NCBI GenBank assembly: GCA_029931535.1
Contig: JAQPZY010001664.1
Location: forward strand, 7,474,001-7,538,000
Reading direction: 5' to 3'
From: Margaritifera margaritifera
Lineage: Eukaryota; Mollusca; Bivalvia; Unionida; Margaritiferidae
DNA length: 64,000 nucleotides
The translations under genes and the position numbers were made by a program. Below, piece by piece: positions 33,152 through 43,160 of this stretch (positions are counted from its first letter, which is position 1; each line of letters opens with the position of its first letter). The notes beneath the pieces are model-generated. The model worked only from the letters and a program-made list of their open reading frames with translations. It was not told where the DNA came from and searched no databases.

Positions 33152-33570
33152 ATGTCGGGTCAGTCTGTAGGAAGTATGGCCACAAGAAGGGCCCTTGGAT
33201 ACTCACCCAGACTACCTCACGTGTTCTAGTGTACACGTAAGAAAAACATTGTACCTCTCGCACAATGACTAATGAATCTGCAATCTAGCCGATTCCAGAC
33301 GTATGTATAGAGGGCGGAAGAAACATTGATCCGCATCATCGTCTGAATTCTCAAATTTTTTCTCTTATAGAGTCTCAGGCGGAACACACTGCGAGAAGAC
33401 TAGATCTACAAGCTCCGGGGTCCCAGGGGTCTATGGGACCAATCTCAAGAGTCCGGAGACAGGAGACCTCTCCTGTAAGGGAAGGAGTGAACGTTCCAGG
33501 AGTAGATCGCCCCTCCCGGGAAGGGAGAAGATGAACATGAACAGTAGCGTGTTGCTGCCTTCCACCAGGA

Positions 33571-33812
33571 AGGAAGTGCACTGCTTGTCTCAAGGTAGCG
33601 TGTTGCACCCTCCAGGTGGGAGGTGTTGCACCGCACCAACACTTCCAAAGAAGGAAGTGCACTGCTGTCTCAAGGTAGCGTGTTGCACCCTCCAGGTGGG
33701 AGGTGTTGCACCGCACCAAGCACTTCCAGAGAAGGAAGGGCACTGCTGTCTCAAGGTAGCGTGTTGCACCCTCCAGGTGGGAGGTGTTGCACCGCACCAA
33801 CACTTCCAGAGT
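33571..33812 (+). repeat. 81-bp tandem repeat, three units, in gag of copy C
   Basis: AGGAAGTGCACTGC followed by GGTAGCGTGTTGCACCCTCC and GGGAGGTGTTGCACCGCACC repeats at 33571, 33652 and 33733. Period 81 is 27 codons, so the array keeps frame. CTCCAGGTGGGAG and similar internal palindromes produce the many overlapping frames on both strands here. Confidence 0.95.
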
Positions 33813-33875
33813 AGCGTGTCGCACCACACCCTGGGTAGTGATGAAGACAAACTGGCATCCGATATGTCTCCTGTC

Positions 33876-33992
33876 CGGTCACTGACCGGTGACCGGTCTG
33901 GTCACCGGTCAGTGTCGGGTGACCGGTGACCAGTCCGGTCACCGGGTATTGACCGGTAGAGATGACCAGTCAATGTATGATGACCGGTCACC
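33876..33992 (+). repeat. GACCGGT/TCACCGGT-rich minisatellite
   Basis: Irregular repetition of GACCGGT and its complement ACCGGTC (for example CTGACCGGTGACCGGTCTGG). Much higher GC than the surrounding sequence and rich in AgeI-like ACCGGT palindromes. Confidence 0.9.
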
Positions 33993-35498
33993 GGAAAACC
34001 CCCCCCCAAAAAAACAAACCGTACAGGATTGGGAGTCTGCCCACAGGGTTCACACTAGGGAATGGGATCGGATCGGGATCCCCCCTTTCCTATTATCCCA
34101 ATGAATCTGTATGAGAGGTGGGGCCCAGAGTAGAGGCGATGCCGCGGCTTGTGTCCCGCCATCGCCTCCTTGTCAGGTAGCATTCACCTACAAGGCGGAA
34201 GCATAGCATCATCCACGAAAGACAAGCGGTCTCGTCTTTATCCTGGAACATCTAGAACACATAGACGAACAAGTACGGGGAATGGCGCAGAGTTCACCTA
34301 TGTCACTGTCTCAGAAGGACATAATGATGTCCAGCCACTCTCCTGCTCGGAGTGTTCTAGATGATGATGCGTTTATTTACCCTTGTTGACTCCAGTGAGA
34401 TCGAGGTAGAAACAGCTCTTTTGTCGCCTCCTATCAGTCCCACCAGTTCCTTTCACTTAGATGATTTGGAAGAGATCTGGTCTTTTGATAACGCTGTAAA
34501 ACTTGTGCCTAAAGCCATTTTGCGCACAGCCCAAGAAGATCCTTTCCAGTTTAAAGGATCTCCGGGACCCAGCCACAACCAGATCTCCTGCTCCTTCGAC
34601 ATTCCTCAACGATTAAGGAAATGTCATAGGGGTTCTTCAACAGGCCAGCCTGTGCTAGACGGCGTAGAGGATGGTCTGCCCCTCCCTCTACTTTGAGACC
34701 TTGGTCTCTGCCTCTACTTACTGGGTACATTCCCGAAGTGAAAACCCATTAAGAACCTCTCCAGTTGGATGCAGATGTCTCAAGTGGGTATTATAATTGA
34801 AGCCTGAGCATGCCTTCCTATTAAAATAATCAAGCCTTTGAGCAGAAAGGCCTTCTTCTGGTCACCATAGCTTCCCATGCAGACCTCTTCTCAGCTACTT
34901 CGTTTAGTATGCTGAAGGAAGCTGCTTTGAACCCAGCCGCATTACTATATGTGCTGGAAGCTGTGATCAAGACATCCCGGAATTCACTCTCTGTCGCGAT
35001 GGTCTTATCAATGGAACTTCTAACATCCACCATCACACTGTGCTGGACTCCTCAAAGGTCTTATTTAACCATAGGATAGACCTTCTAAGGGCTGCTCCAT
35101 TGGAAGCCAAGAGCCTCTTCAGAGGACTCATCCCCACTGTGGCTTCACAAGATTTGAAGGATCATGAACATAGTTCCTTCACAACTGCACCTGGCCCATC
35201 ATAATCGGCCAGAAAGCACACTAAGGTGATTTGCTCCCAGGGGCCACCCACTAAATTTTAAAACAGATGCAGCCCCAGTCCAGTGCACAAGTTCAAATGA
35301 GACCTCCTCCTCCTGAGTAAAGTCCTCAAGAGGAACTTCCCCAACCCACCTTCCTTTCCCAAGGAAGGCAGTGTGTGTGGGGGGGGAATGGCTTGAGGAA
35401 CTCGTATCCTCTCCTGCTGTGCATTCCTCTCCTATTGTCCCTGTAGGTACTTGTCTAGGCCTCTTTTCAGAGGCTTGGTCAAGTAACTTGGATGATGG

Positions 35499-36125
35499 GT
35501 GTGTCCTTTCTATGTAAGTGAGGGTTACCGGCTGCAGTTTCTGGGAACAACCTCCTCTATCAAGGACCCCAATGTTCTTCACAAGTCCAATTTGGGGAAC
35601 ATTAAAGGAAGAGGTGCACACCCTTTTACAGAAAGGGGCAGTCAAGAGGTTCCTGAACGATCAGTCTCCTGCATTCTACTTCCAATTCTTCCTGGTCATC
35701 AAGAAAAGTGGGAAATTGTGTATCATTTTCGATCTCCCCCTGTTAAACCGGTGGGAATACCTACAGGTTTGCTTGGACCAGGAAGTCTTTCAGTTCTGGG
35801 TTCTGTCATTAGGAATCGCTTCTGCACCCTGAGTCTCCACCCATGTTATGGGAGTTGTAGTGCCCTATCTCTGATTACTGGTAACCCCGATTCTCCAGTA
35901 TTTTCACGAACAGCTGATAAATAATGTTCAGGTTCAGTCCCGCCATCATGACCTGTTCCGTTGTTGGTTCACTGTGACTCAGTTGGATTTGTTTTACCCA
36001 ACCTTGAGAAGTCAGAACTCGTCCCATCTAAGTTACATTGGGATGAACTTCTTCGTGAACCAGAACTTATTCCGGGTTCCACCGGATAACATAGATCGAA
36101 TCCTGGCACTGAGCAAGAACATTGT
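35499..36125 (+). pseudogene. DIRS reverse transcriptase, motif A deleted (copy C)
   Basis: Frames at 35518-35832 read LQKGAVKRFLNDQSPAFYFQ and FLVIKKSGKLCIIFDLPLLNR, the fingers region. Directly after LLNR the sequence jumps to EYLQVCLDQEVFQFW, losing about 130 bp that in copy A hold the motif A aspartate. Motif C, YFDD in copy A, reads YFHEQLI here (about 35900-35920). The thumb-like frame at 35974 (QLDLFYPTLRSQNSSHLSYI) is well preserved. Both catalytic boxes are destroyed, so no activity is possible. Confidence 0.8.
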
Positions 36126-36149
36126 TGTCTGCTTGCCTTTAACTATCCC

Positions 36150-37100
36150 TTTTGGTAACCTTGAATGCCGCTGCAGATCTGGTTTCCTTAGGATGGTACA
36201 GTAGGAAACGTGTTGATCCCAGCTGTCCCTCGGTAACTGCCATTGCTGGTTTCCTTTTGTTCTTTTCGAAAACAAAAGATGTTTCAGTATCAACTATCAA
36301 GGGCTATAGAGCCTCCATCTCTAACACACTTAATTTTCTCAGGGCTCGCAATCGGTTCAGATCTGCACCTTGCTGATCTCATTCAGTATTTTGAGCTACA
36401 GAGACCTGTCTCCCGCTCTCTTACGCCCAGATGAAATCTATCATGTGTTTTATGGTCCTTAACCAAAACCCCCTATGAACCATTGAGTGAGGCTTCCCTT
36501 CAGGACCTCACACTCATGACTGTGTTTTTACTCGCTTGGCGTCTGCGAGAAGACGTAGCGAGATTCATACATTGTCTGTTGACACTGGCTGCCTCCGGTT
36601 TAATGGCAATTACGAATCTGTTTCCCTCCTTTGTCAGCCAAATCAGTTACCTGTGGTGGCCCCATCACCTATAGAGATCCCCAGTCTCAGTCGAATCTGT
36701 GCTGGAGATGATCAAGATAGGTTTTTATGCCCAGTTAGGGCACTGCGTTTCTATCTAAATGCTTCAAAAGTGGAAAAGAAGGGCAGGAAACGTCTTTTCC
36801 TTCCTCTTAAGGGTTTCGTTGATATTTTGGCTTCCACTATTTCACGGTGGATTGTCACCACAATTAAAGAGCTTATCAGTCCCTACTGATAGAGACCTCT
36901 CTTTTACGAAACTAAAAGCCCATGAGGTTCGAGCAGTCACTGTCTCATGGGCCTATCTAATCACTCTTCCTTGGAGGACATCATGAAGGCAGCATTTTGG
37001 CGATCCCATACTACCTTCTCTACTTCCGCTAATTGCGCAGGTATTCTCTCTTGGGACCCATAGTTGCAACACAACATATGGCCCAAAGGGACTCCAACAA
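36150..37100 (+). pseudogene. DIRS tyrosine recombinase (copy C), three frames, tyrosine lost
   Basis: It begins WYSRKRVDPS, then an N-terminal domain (TIKGYRASISNTLNFL). After frameshifts at about 36345 and 36540 the first arginine box reads SARRRSEIHTL (about 36540-36575). ICAGDDQDRFLCPVRALRFY and STISRWIVTTIKELI follow. The second box KAHEVRAVTVSWAY (about 36917-36955) is intact. The region that in copy D encodes FYLHSL is shortened by about 12 bases here (ACCTTCTCTACTTCCGC), removing the nucleophilic tyrosine. RNase H and the methyltransferase-like block are deleted just upstream. Confidence 0.82.
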
Positions 37101-37200
37101 TTTGTAAAGTGGATCTCTCCCTCAAATGGTGAGTAATTTCCATTTTTCTCTGTTTTTGATCAGTTTAACACATCAGCCTACCCGCCTAACTGACAAATTC

Positions 37201-37309
37201 AGCTATATAATAGTGATGGGATAATGTATTGCTGCTTTTAAAATGTAGTTTTGGGGGAAGGGGGGTTAAAACTAATTTTAATTATGCAATACTTACCCAT
37301 CACTATTAT
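37201..37309. repeat. DIRS internal complementary region (copy C)
   Basis: Bases 37201-37241 are the inverted copy of the element's left extremity (31951-31993), including ATTGCTGCTTTTAAAAT. Bases 37241-37309 are the inverted copy of its right extremity (37502-37567), including CTAATTTTAATTATGCAATA. Read on the minus strand the block is right end joined to left end, the junction of a circular copy. In DIRS-1 this region is proposed to template circle closure. Confidence 0.9.
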
Positions 37310-37354
37310 CAAATGCCCTCCTCCCACCCTGCTCTGATGTCCTGGCATAATTTC

Positions 37355-37567
37355 GTCTATGAAAAAGATGAATGTTCGCGCAGGCGCGGAGAGGTGCACG
37401 GGTGTGACGTGTCTTGTTGACAAAATCTCCACTCTAAGTGGGAGGATGTTTTTCACATCGAACGGACAAGATTTTTCGACACGAAAAAGTAATAAGCTAT
37501 ATAATAGTGATGGGTAAGTATTGCATAATTAAAATTAGTTTACCCCCCCCCCAAAAAACTACATTTT
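37355..37567. repeat. Copy C right inverted terminal repeat and right extremity
   Basis: 37355-37514 pairs with the left repeat. 37515-37567 (GTAAGTATTGCATAATTAAA, C run, AAAAAACTACATTTT) is the right-specific extension duplicated in inverse in the internal complementary region. Confidence 0.92.
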
Positions 37568-37659
37568 AGCGTTGCTTAATTAGTGTACGCTTTCCTTATA
37601 TTCAGACAAATAATTTTTTGTTTGCATCATATTTCCGTTTTTCAGCATAAATTGGTGTA

Positions 37660-37685
37660 AAATATATATATATATATATATATAA
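37660..37685. repeat. (TA)n microsatellite
   Basis: Perfect TA run between copies C and D. Confidence 0.95.
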
Positions 37686-37889
37686 AGGTTACTCAAGTCT
37701 CTCTGGAGACTTCCAATGTCAGTGGTAGTCCCCCTCCCAAGGGATGAAACTAACGGGTGGAGATTGAGTCATGCCATTCCGAGAGGGAGGAGCAGCATCG
37801 TCCCCATTCTGTGAAGGCTGAGAGCGAGTCGGATCCTTCCAAGAGGAAGGATCAGCACCCTCTCATTGCCACTAGGACAGAGACTGAGT

Positions 37890-37918
37890 TGCATCCCCCC
37901 CTGGGGGGGGGGGGGGAG
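37890..37918. repeat. C7TG14 tract in gag of copy D
   Basis: CCCCCCCTGGGGGG followed by further G forms a self-complementary homopolymer junction. Confidence 0.9.
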
Positions 37919-38044
37919 AACAACACCTCTCATCCACTAGGGCAGAGGAAGAGTTAAGCCTGCCCGAGAGAGAGGAACGACACTCTCTAGTGAGCCACAG
38001 CTTGGTTAGGGCTGGTAGTGAGTCATGCCCCCGCCCCCCCCAAG

Positions 38045-39330
38045 TAAGGCAGTGGATGTGTCCAGCCAGCTTATGGTGGGATTGTCTTTTCGTGTATGCC
38101 TTTCCACTATCCGACTGCTATCACAAGTTCTACAAAAAGTCGGAACTTCCACTGCTCATATCATTCTCATAGCCCCACTATGGCCCCAAAGATCGTGGTT
38201 AAACGATTTTTTTGACCCGCATAAAGGTCCCTACCTCAGAGGAGAGATCTTCTGTTGCAACACAGAGGCTCCCTCCTACATAAAGCGCTCACATTCTTCA
38301 TTTTCATACTTGGCTCATCTCAAGCGATCTATCTGCCAGAAAAAGTTTTTGGGCCAGATTGCCAGTTGCATCATTCATGCTAGGAGAGATTCTGCGTCCA
38401 GGGTCTGTGATGCCATGTGGAGAATCTTCTGTGATTTGTGCAGTAGTGAACAAGTTGATGTCCCTTTTTGAGTTCAGTCAATGATTTCCTTTGGTTTCTT
38501 TTCGAGAACAAAGTATGTTCAGTGTTGACTATCAAGGGCTTTATAGCTGCAATTTTCAACACACTTCAGTTCTCTCAGGGTATTGCAATTGGTTCCGATT
38601 CACATCTTGCCTATCTCATTAAGTATTTTAAGCTGCAGACACCTGTCTTTCACTCTCTTATGCCCAGATGGATTCTGTCTTGTGTTTTGTGGTCTTTAAT
38701 AAAAATCCCCAATGAATCATTGAGTGAGGCTTTCTTTCAGGACCTTACACTCAAGACTATGCTTTTGCTCACCTTGCTGTCTGTGAGAAAACGAAGTGAG
38801 CTTCATGCCTTGTATTCGACACTGGCCATCTCCAGTTATTGGCAGTTGCCACGGGGATTTTTTGCTAATCAATTATGTTGGTAGATCCACTACCCATAGA
38901 TACTGTATCCTCAGTCTCGGTTGAATCTGTGCTGGGGATGAACAAGGCTGTTATACCCTGTCAGGGCACTACATTCAATCTCAATGGGTTGGAAATGCTG
39001 TCTTCCTCTGAAGGGCTCCATTGATATTCGGCTTACGCCATTCGTGGTGGATTGTTACTACCATCAAGAGCTTATCAGTCCCTTATGAATAGAGGCCTTC
39101 TTTATGAAAGTAAAAGCCCATGATATTCGAGCCGTCGATGCATCATGGCATACTGGAATAATTCTTCTTTGGAGGACGTCATGAAGGCAGCATTTTGCCG
39201 ATCACACACAACCTTCTCCTTCTACCTCCACTCTTTAGCACAACAGAGTGCAGGCATCTTTTCTCTAGGACCCATAGTTGCAGCACAACATGTGGCCCAG
39301 AGAGACACCAACATTCAGTAGAGTGGATCT
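38045..39330 (+). pseudogene. DIRS tyrosine recombinase (copy D), tyrosine region preserved
   Basis: The frame at 38025-38471 runs from VLQKVGTSTAHIILIAPLWP into the recombinase N-terminus. The frame from 38468 contains TIKGFIAAIFNTLQFSQG and the first box region LLSVRKRSELHAL, in which the position aligned with the catalytic arginine appears to be lysine. After frame breaks the second box reads KAHDIRAVDAS. The C-terminal end FSFYLHSLAQQSAGIFSLGP (about 39205-39265) keeps the tyrosine that copy C lost. Together C and D show what an intact enzyme of the family would contain. It is not translatable as one chain. Confidence 0.78.
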
Positions 39331-39414
39331 CTCCCTCAAATGGTGAGAACTTTCCATTTTTCTCTGTCTTTGATAAGTTTTAGCACATCAGCCTACCCAC
39401 CTAACTGACAAATT

Positions 39415-39530
39415 CAGCTACGCAATAGCGACAGGTAAGATATTGCTGTTATTAAAATGTGTGTGTGTGTGTGTGGGGGGGGGGTAAAACTAATTTTGTA
39501 ATACTTACTTGTTGTTATTGCTGAATGCCC
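39415..39530. repeat. DIRS internal complementary region (copy D)
   Basis: AGCTACGCAATAGCGACAGG (left-end complement) and GTAAAACTAATTTTGTAATA (right-end complement) flank a GT and G tract. Same arrangement as 37201-37309. Confidence 0.75.
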
Positions 39531-39544
39531 TCTTCCCACCCCGT

Positions 39545-39675
39545 TCTGATGCAAGAATGTATTCACATCAAATGGACGAGGTTTTTTTGACCCAAAAAAG
39601 TAAAAGCTACACAGTAGCAACTGGTGAGTATTGCATAATTAAAATTAGTTTTACCCCACAAAAAAACTACTTTTT
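39545..39675. repeat. Copy D right terminal repeat
   Basis: GAATGTATTCACATCAAATG, GGTGAGTATTGCATAATTAA and AAAAAAACTAC match the right ends of B and C. Confidence 0.8.
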
Positions 39676-40747
39676 TGAAGAAGGTTACAATTTGCCTGAC
39701 TTGCATCCTCAAATTGAAAAACTTTGGTATCAGATTTCTGGTGGTGACATTGTTGTCAGCAGTATCTTGTGTTAAAAGTTATGAAAATTTTTAAAATCGT
39801 TGAATTTAGTATTTTGTATGCAGTACCAGTTTTTGTAGATTTCGTATTGGCTACAAACTACGAATGTAAAGACCCAACAATCCATGTTTTTTCGTAGGAA
39901 AGAATGGAATCCCTTCTTTAGTCCACAAATTTAAATTTTCATCAAAGCACAGAAATGAAATGGGGGGGGGGGGGGTACATGATAGCTTGAAGTACAAGCA
40001 ACATACTGTTTTCTGTGGAACCATTGTTGCTGATATCTTTGAAGAAACAAAAAATTGAAAAGTCTACAAAATTATGTAGCAAAATTTTTTGTCTGTGGCT
40101 TCTCCATCAGGAAAAGTAAATCCCAGGCATTACAAATAGTCTGTAGATGATCTTTTTTCAAATCACTGGATAACGAGCCAAGCATGGTTAGTCTGGCAGC
40201 AGAAGCCAAAAAAGGGCCATATTTTTTTTAGCAAACCAAACTGGCAGTACAACATAGGTTAATATATATCAAATTAACCATCAGAGTCTCTAGATTTTGA
40301 TTCTTGATGATACCATTGCATAAAACCTGTGCATTTTTTGGAACAAGGTTTTAAATGAAGGTACAGTAAATATCCAGATCTGTGCCTTTTTTGCATGTGG
40401 AAATAAGTCATTTCATTTTATGACTCCATTTGCACTCAAATATGATATGTTTAGAATAAAATGTTTCCTCAGATTGAACAATGTCACTTACTACAGAGGC
40501 AACTGAAAATAGTGACACATAATCAATATTAATACAAATAAATAATATATATGGAATATGTAACTTTTGGTTACCAAAATGTATGTGTGTTAATCTATAC
40601 TGCAGAACAAGAATCTAATTGAACAAGTTTTAAAACAGTATTTATCAGTGATAAAAGAGAATATGCTTTTCTACCAAATGTTTGGACTCGTGTCATATTA
40701 TTGCAATATTATTTTCCTAACATTTATTATTACAAAAATAGTCAAGT
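39676..40747. other. Intergenic stretch, no gene
   Basis: AT-rich; includes a 14-base G run at 39961-39974. Confidence 0.5.
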
Positions 40748-43160
40748 GTGAAAATCTCTCTCAATCAGAGATGGCCTGCAAAACAAAATTGGGTGTGTTT
40801 GCAGCTCTCTGGGAAGGACTTTGACAAGGCAATTTATGGACTTGTGTTGGTCGATGAGGCACTGTGTGCACAGTTTCTATTTCAGTTCCACACATGGTGT
40901 GAGGAAGGAAACAGATCAGTACCATGTGACCTCAAAGATCTGTTATCTGGTCTGGAAAGAGCCATTACTGAGAGTGGAGATGCAACTGATCTGATGCTGC
41001 AACTCCCTGATATTCTGAACAATGAAGTACTTCTCTTGATTCTACTGAGAACAAGGACTTGAAGGGAGCAGGAGGAATCATTGGTATCTCAGTGAAAGGC
41101 CCAGCTCTGATTAGATGGTTCCTGGCATGCCCAGTCACAGCTTCTTATGCAGCTCAATTCCGTAACTGTATTGGTGGTGGTGGATCTGGAGATGGTCTGC
41201 AGCATCGCTCAGCTCAAAAGGCTTCACAGAGTAGATGGAATAGTGATGTAAGGAAACTGAAGGACATGTTCAATGACATCTACATAGATCCCTTTGATCT
41301 CACTGATGCCTCCCCAAAGCTGGTGAATATTGCCACTGGTGCAATTGCTCCAGATGCCGTACAAGTGTCAGCAGTGCCCGGGAAAAGGGTGAAGCTATGG
41401 CAGAGACTTTTGTAGATGAGCATGTTGCTTCCAGTACTCCAAAAAATCTGTTTGATCCATTGTCATGTTCAGACATCAAGACAATGTCCGAAATAAAAAG
41501 TCAAGGTAAAGGCCAGGAATGTCTCAATGAATGGAGAGGTGATGCACCTTTGTCTTCTAGCTGTCAATTCCTTTAAGAGAGTCCCCCTGCAGCATGCCTT
41601 GGCCTTTGAAAATGCCCCTGTGCCACTGAGTCAGTTCAATGAAGATGGAACAATTATAGCCTGCACAAAGTCAGACTTCATGCGTAAACTGGAGGACACA
41701 GTGGCTGTGGAAAGAATTGCAAGTCTGACCTGTTGTGGAGATGGTTTCATCTATGATGGTCATGCAGTAATTCAGGACTAACCTGTTCCCAGTACAGTTG
41801 TACAGGTTACATTCCAGGATATGGCCAAGAACTTTCTGTCTCATGTAATGAATTCCACCAAACACATTAGCAATGAAATCATTTCCAAGGTGCATATTGT
41901 ATTTGACAGATACATTGAGGACAGCATCAAGTCACAAACAAGAGAGGTATGCAGTGAAGGAAAATCCAGCCGCATTTATTGAGTACGGGGTGAAGTCAAG
42001 GTACCACCTAAATGGAAATAGTTCCTCGGTGTGAATAAAAACAAGTAAAATCTTGCATCTTTCTGCACAGATAACATGTTAGAGAATAGTGCACACTATC
42101 TGGCTGCAAACCAGCCAATTTTTGTTAATGGTGGGCATGAGGAGGTCGCTGTGGCCATCTCCTCCAACTCATTGTCACAGTGTTCTGAATTGCATTCCAG
42201 TCGAGAAGAAGCAGACAAAGCTTATTCTGCATGCAATCACAGCAGCAGAGGCTGGAGCAGATGTCATTGTTGTGTGCAGCCCAGGCACAGACGTCTTAGT
42301 ACTGCTTCTGCACGATTGTCCCTCCATCAAGGCCAACAAAATTTACTTCATGACTGGAAGGCAAGGAAAACATGCAAAGCTCACAAGGTTCATCCCCATC
42401 CATACAATCGATGGGAATCTAACCCGAGTACAGCACATTATCCTGTTACCTGTCTATGGCTTAACAGGATGTGACACTGTCAGTGCTCTATTTGGACATG
42501 GAAAGAAAAAAGCCTTCAGAATCATGATGAAGGATGCAGACATATATCAGGCCACGGCAACATTGGGAGACACCACTGAACTAAGTGATGGTGAAAAAGT
42601 TGCTGCAACAGAGTTTGTTAGTTGTCTCTGTAGGGAAAGTAAGTTTTCTGGATCTCTGAATGTGCTCAGATGTTAAAAATCTGAGAAGGGGATTGCTGCT
42701 AAGAAGCTTCCACCTACTGATAACAGCTTTATACTGCACCTACTTTGATGTCTGTAACAAGTGTTCATTTAGAACAGGGGTCTCCAAACTACGGCCCGCG
42801 GGCCGGATCCGGCTTGTGGTTTCAATTTGTCCGGCCCACAGTGTTGTACTTTTTTAAAACGATTTTGCATATATTTAAATTTTTCACAGTTGCTTCGACC
42901 CGCAAACCCACCTCAAAAATCGAACATGGCCCTCGTTTAATAAAGTTTGGAGACCCCTCATTTAGAAGCATGCAGACATCGGGAAGCTTGAAGTTCCTTC
43001 ACCAATACACTTTGGCTATGGGAAGAAAGTGGATGGTACACTGGGAAGGAAGTGGATGGTACACTGAGTCTAAAAGTAATGAGCAAATCAGCAGCTGCAA
43101 AAGAGTTGCTAAATGATCTTGTATGTGAGTGCACTTCTGACCTGTGCTTGGAAAACACTT
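40748..43160 (+). pseudogene. Decayed copy of a dispersed invertebrate gene family with PIN/FEN-like acidic motif
   Basis: Three plus-strand frames join into one recognisable but broken protein. The N-terminal part (40748-41415) ends with ISVKGPALIRWFLACPVTAS and a SRWNSDVRKLKDMF stretch. The middle (41527-41781) has LQHALAFENAPVPLSQ and TKSDFMRKLEDT. The C-terminal part (42089-42676) has REEAD/TKLILHA split by a frameshift, then VVCSPGTDVLVLLLHD, YFMTGRQGKHAKL and LTGCDTVSALFGHGKKK. From memory, related 'EEADT...SPDTDVLVL...GCDT' proteins occur in many copies in corals, molluscs and echinoderms and look like PIN/FEN-type nucleases. One expected aspartate (SPDTD) is glycine here. A hAT MITE interrupts the end. 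Function and mobility are unproven. Confidence 0.55.
42775..42959 (+). mobile_element. hAT-type MITE, 185 bp (CAGGGGTCTCCAAAC ends)
   Basis: Ends CAGGGGTCTCCAAAC and GTTTGGAGACCCCTC are inverted repeats. An exact 8 bp duplication ATTTAGAA lies at 42767-42774 and 42960-42967. The left third is GC-rich (GGCCCGCGGGCCGGATCC). It splits the coding trace of the PIN-like pseudogene, so it inserted after that gene copy arrived. Confidence 0.95.

Larger units (their letters stand above)
33152..35180 (+). pseudogene. DIRS gag-like region (copy C), frame-broken
   Basis: The ATG at 33152 is aligned with the ATG at 61748 in copy E. After a frameshift the reading continues YGHKKGPW and DTHPDYLTCSS, matching the Cys/His-rich gag N-terminus of copy E. 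Repeats of 81 bp (33571-33810) and a GACCGGT-rich array (33876-33990) expand the middle. Near 34465 the reading EEIWSFDNAVK is the conserved gag phrase (EETWSFDRAIN in copy E). From 35055 FNHRIDLLRAAPLEA corresponds to the gag end also seen at window start. Gag would bind element RNA/DNA and form particles. Stops throughout make it untranslatable. Confidence 0.65.
31951..37567 (+). mobile_element. DIRS-type retrotransposon copy C, structurally complete ends, 5.6 kb
   Basis: The element has a left terminal repeat (31951-32133), a leader with three repeated modules, gag, a damaged reverse transcriptase, a recombinase, an internal complementary region (37201-37309) and a right terminal repeat (37355-37567). 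The two terminal repeats match in inverted orientation over about 159 bp with only about five differences. This is the DIRS-1 plan: inverted terminal repeats plus an internal copy of both ends. Internally it is defective: about 130 bp around reverse transcriptase motif A, all of RNase H, the methyltransferase-like block and the recombinase tyrosine are missing. No target duplication is expected or seen. The near-identical repeats suggest it is fairly young. Confidence 0.92.
37687..39675 (+). mobile_element. DIRS copy D, left end missing, internally deleted
   Basis: It starts within gag: TGAGTCATGCC(A/C) and GAGTTGCATCCCCCCC words match 62200-62300 in copy E. At about 38040 it jumps to the end of the methyltransferase-like block (AAGTTCTACAAAAAGTCGGA). 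Reverse transcriptase and RNase H are absent. Recombinase, the conserved post-recombinase block, an internal complementary region (about 39415-39530) and a right terminal repeat (39545-39675) follow. It lies 120 bp after copy C in the same orientation. The internal complementary region has picked up a (GT)n tract. Confidence 0.82.

Noticed and set aside
33375..33929. Long overlapping frames on both strands (up to 150 codons) as genes
   Set aside because: They arise from the 81 bp GC-rich tandem repeat and its internal palindromes inside DIRS gag; same region open in several frames.
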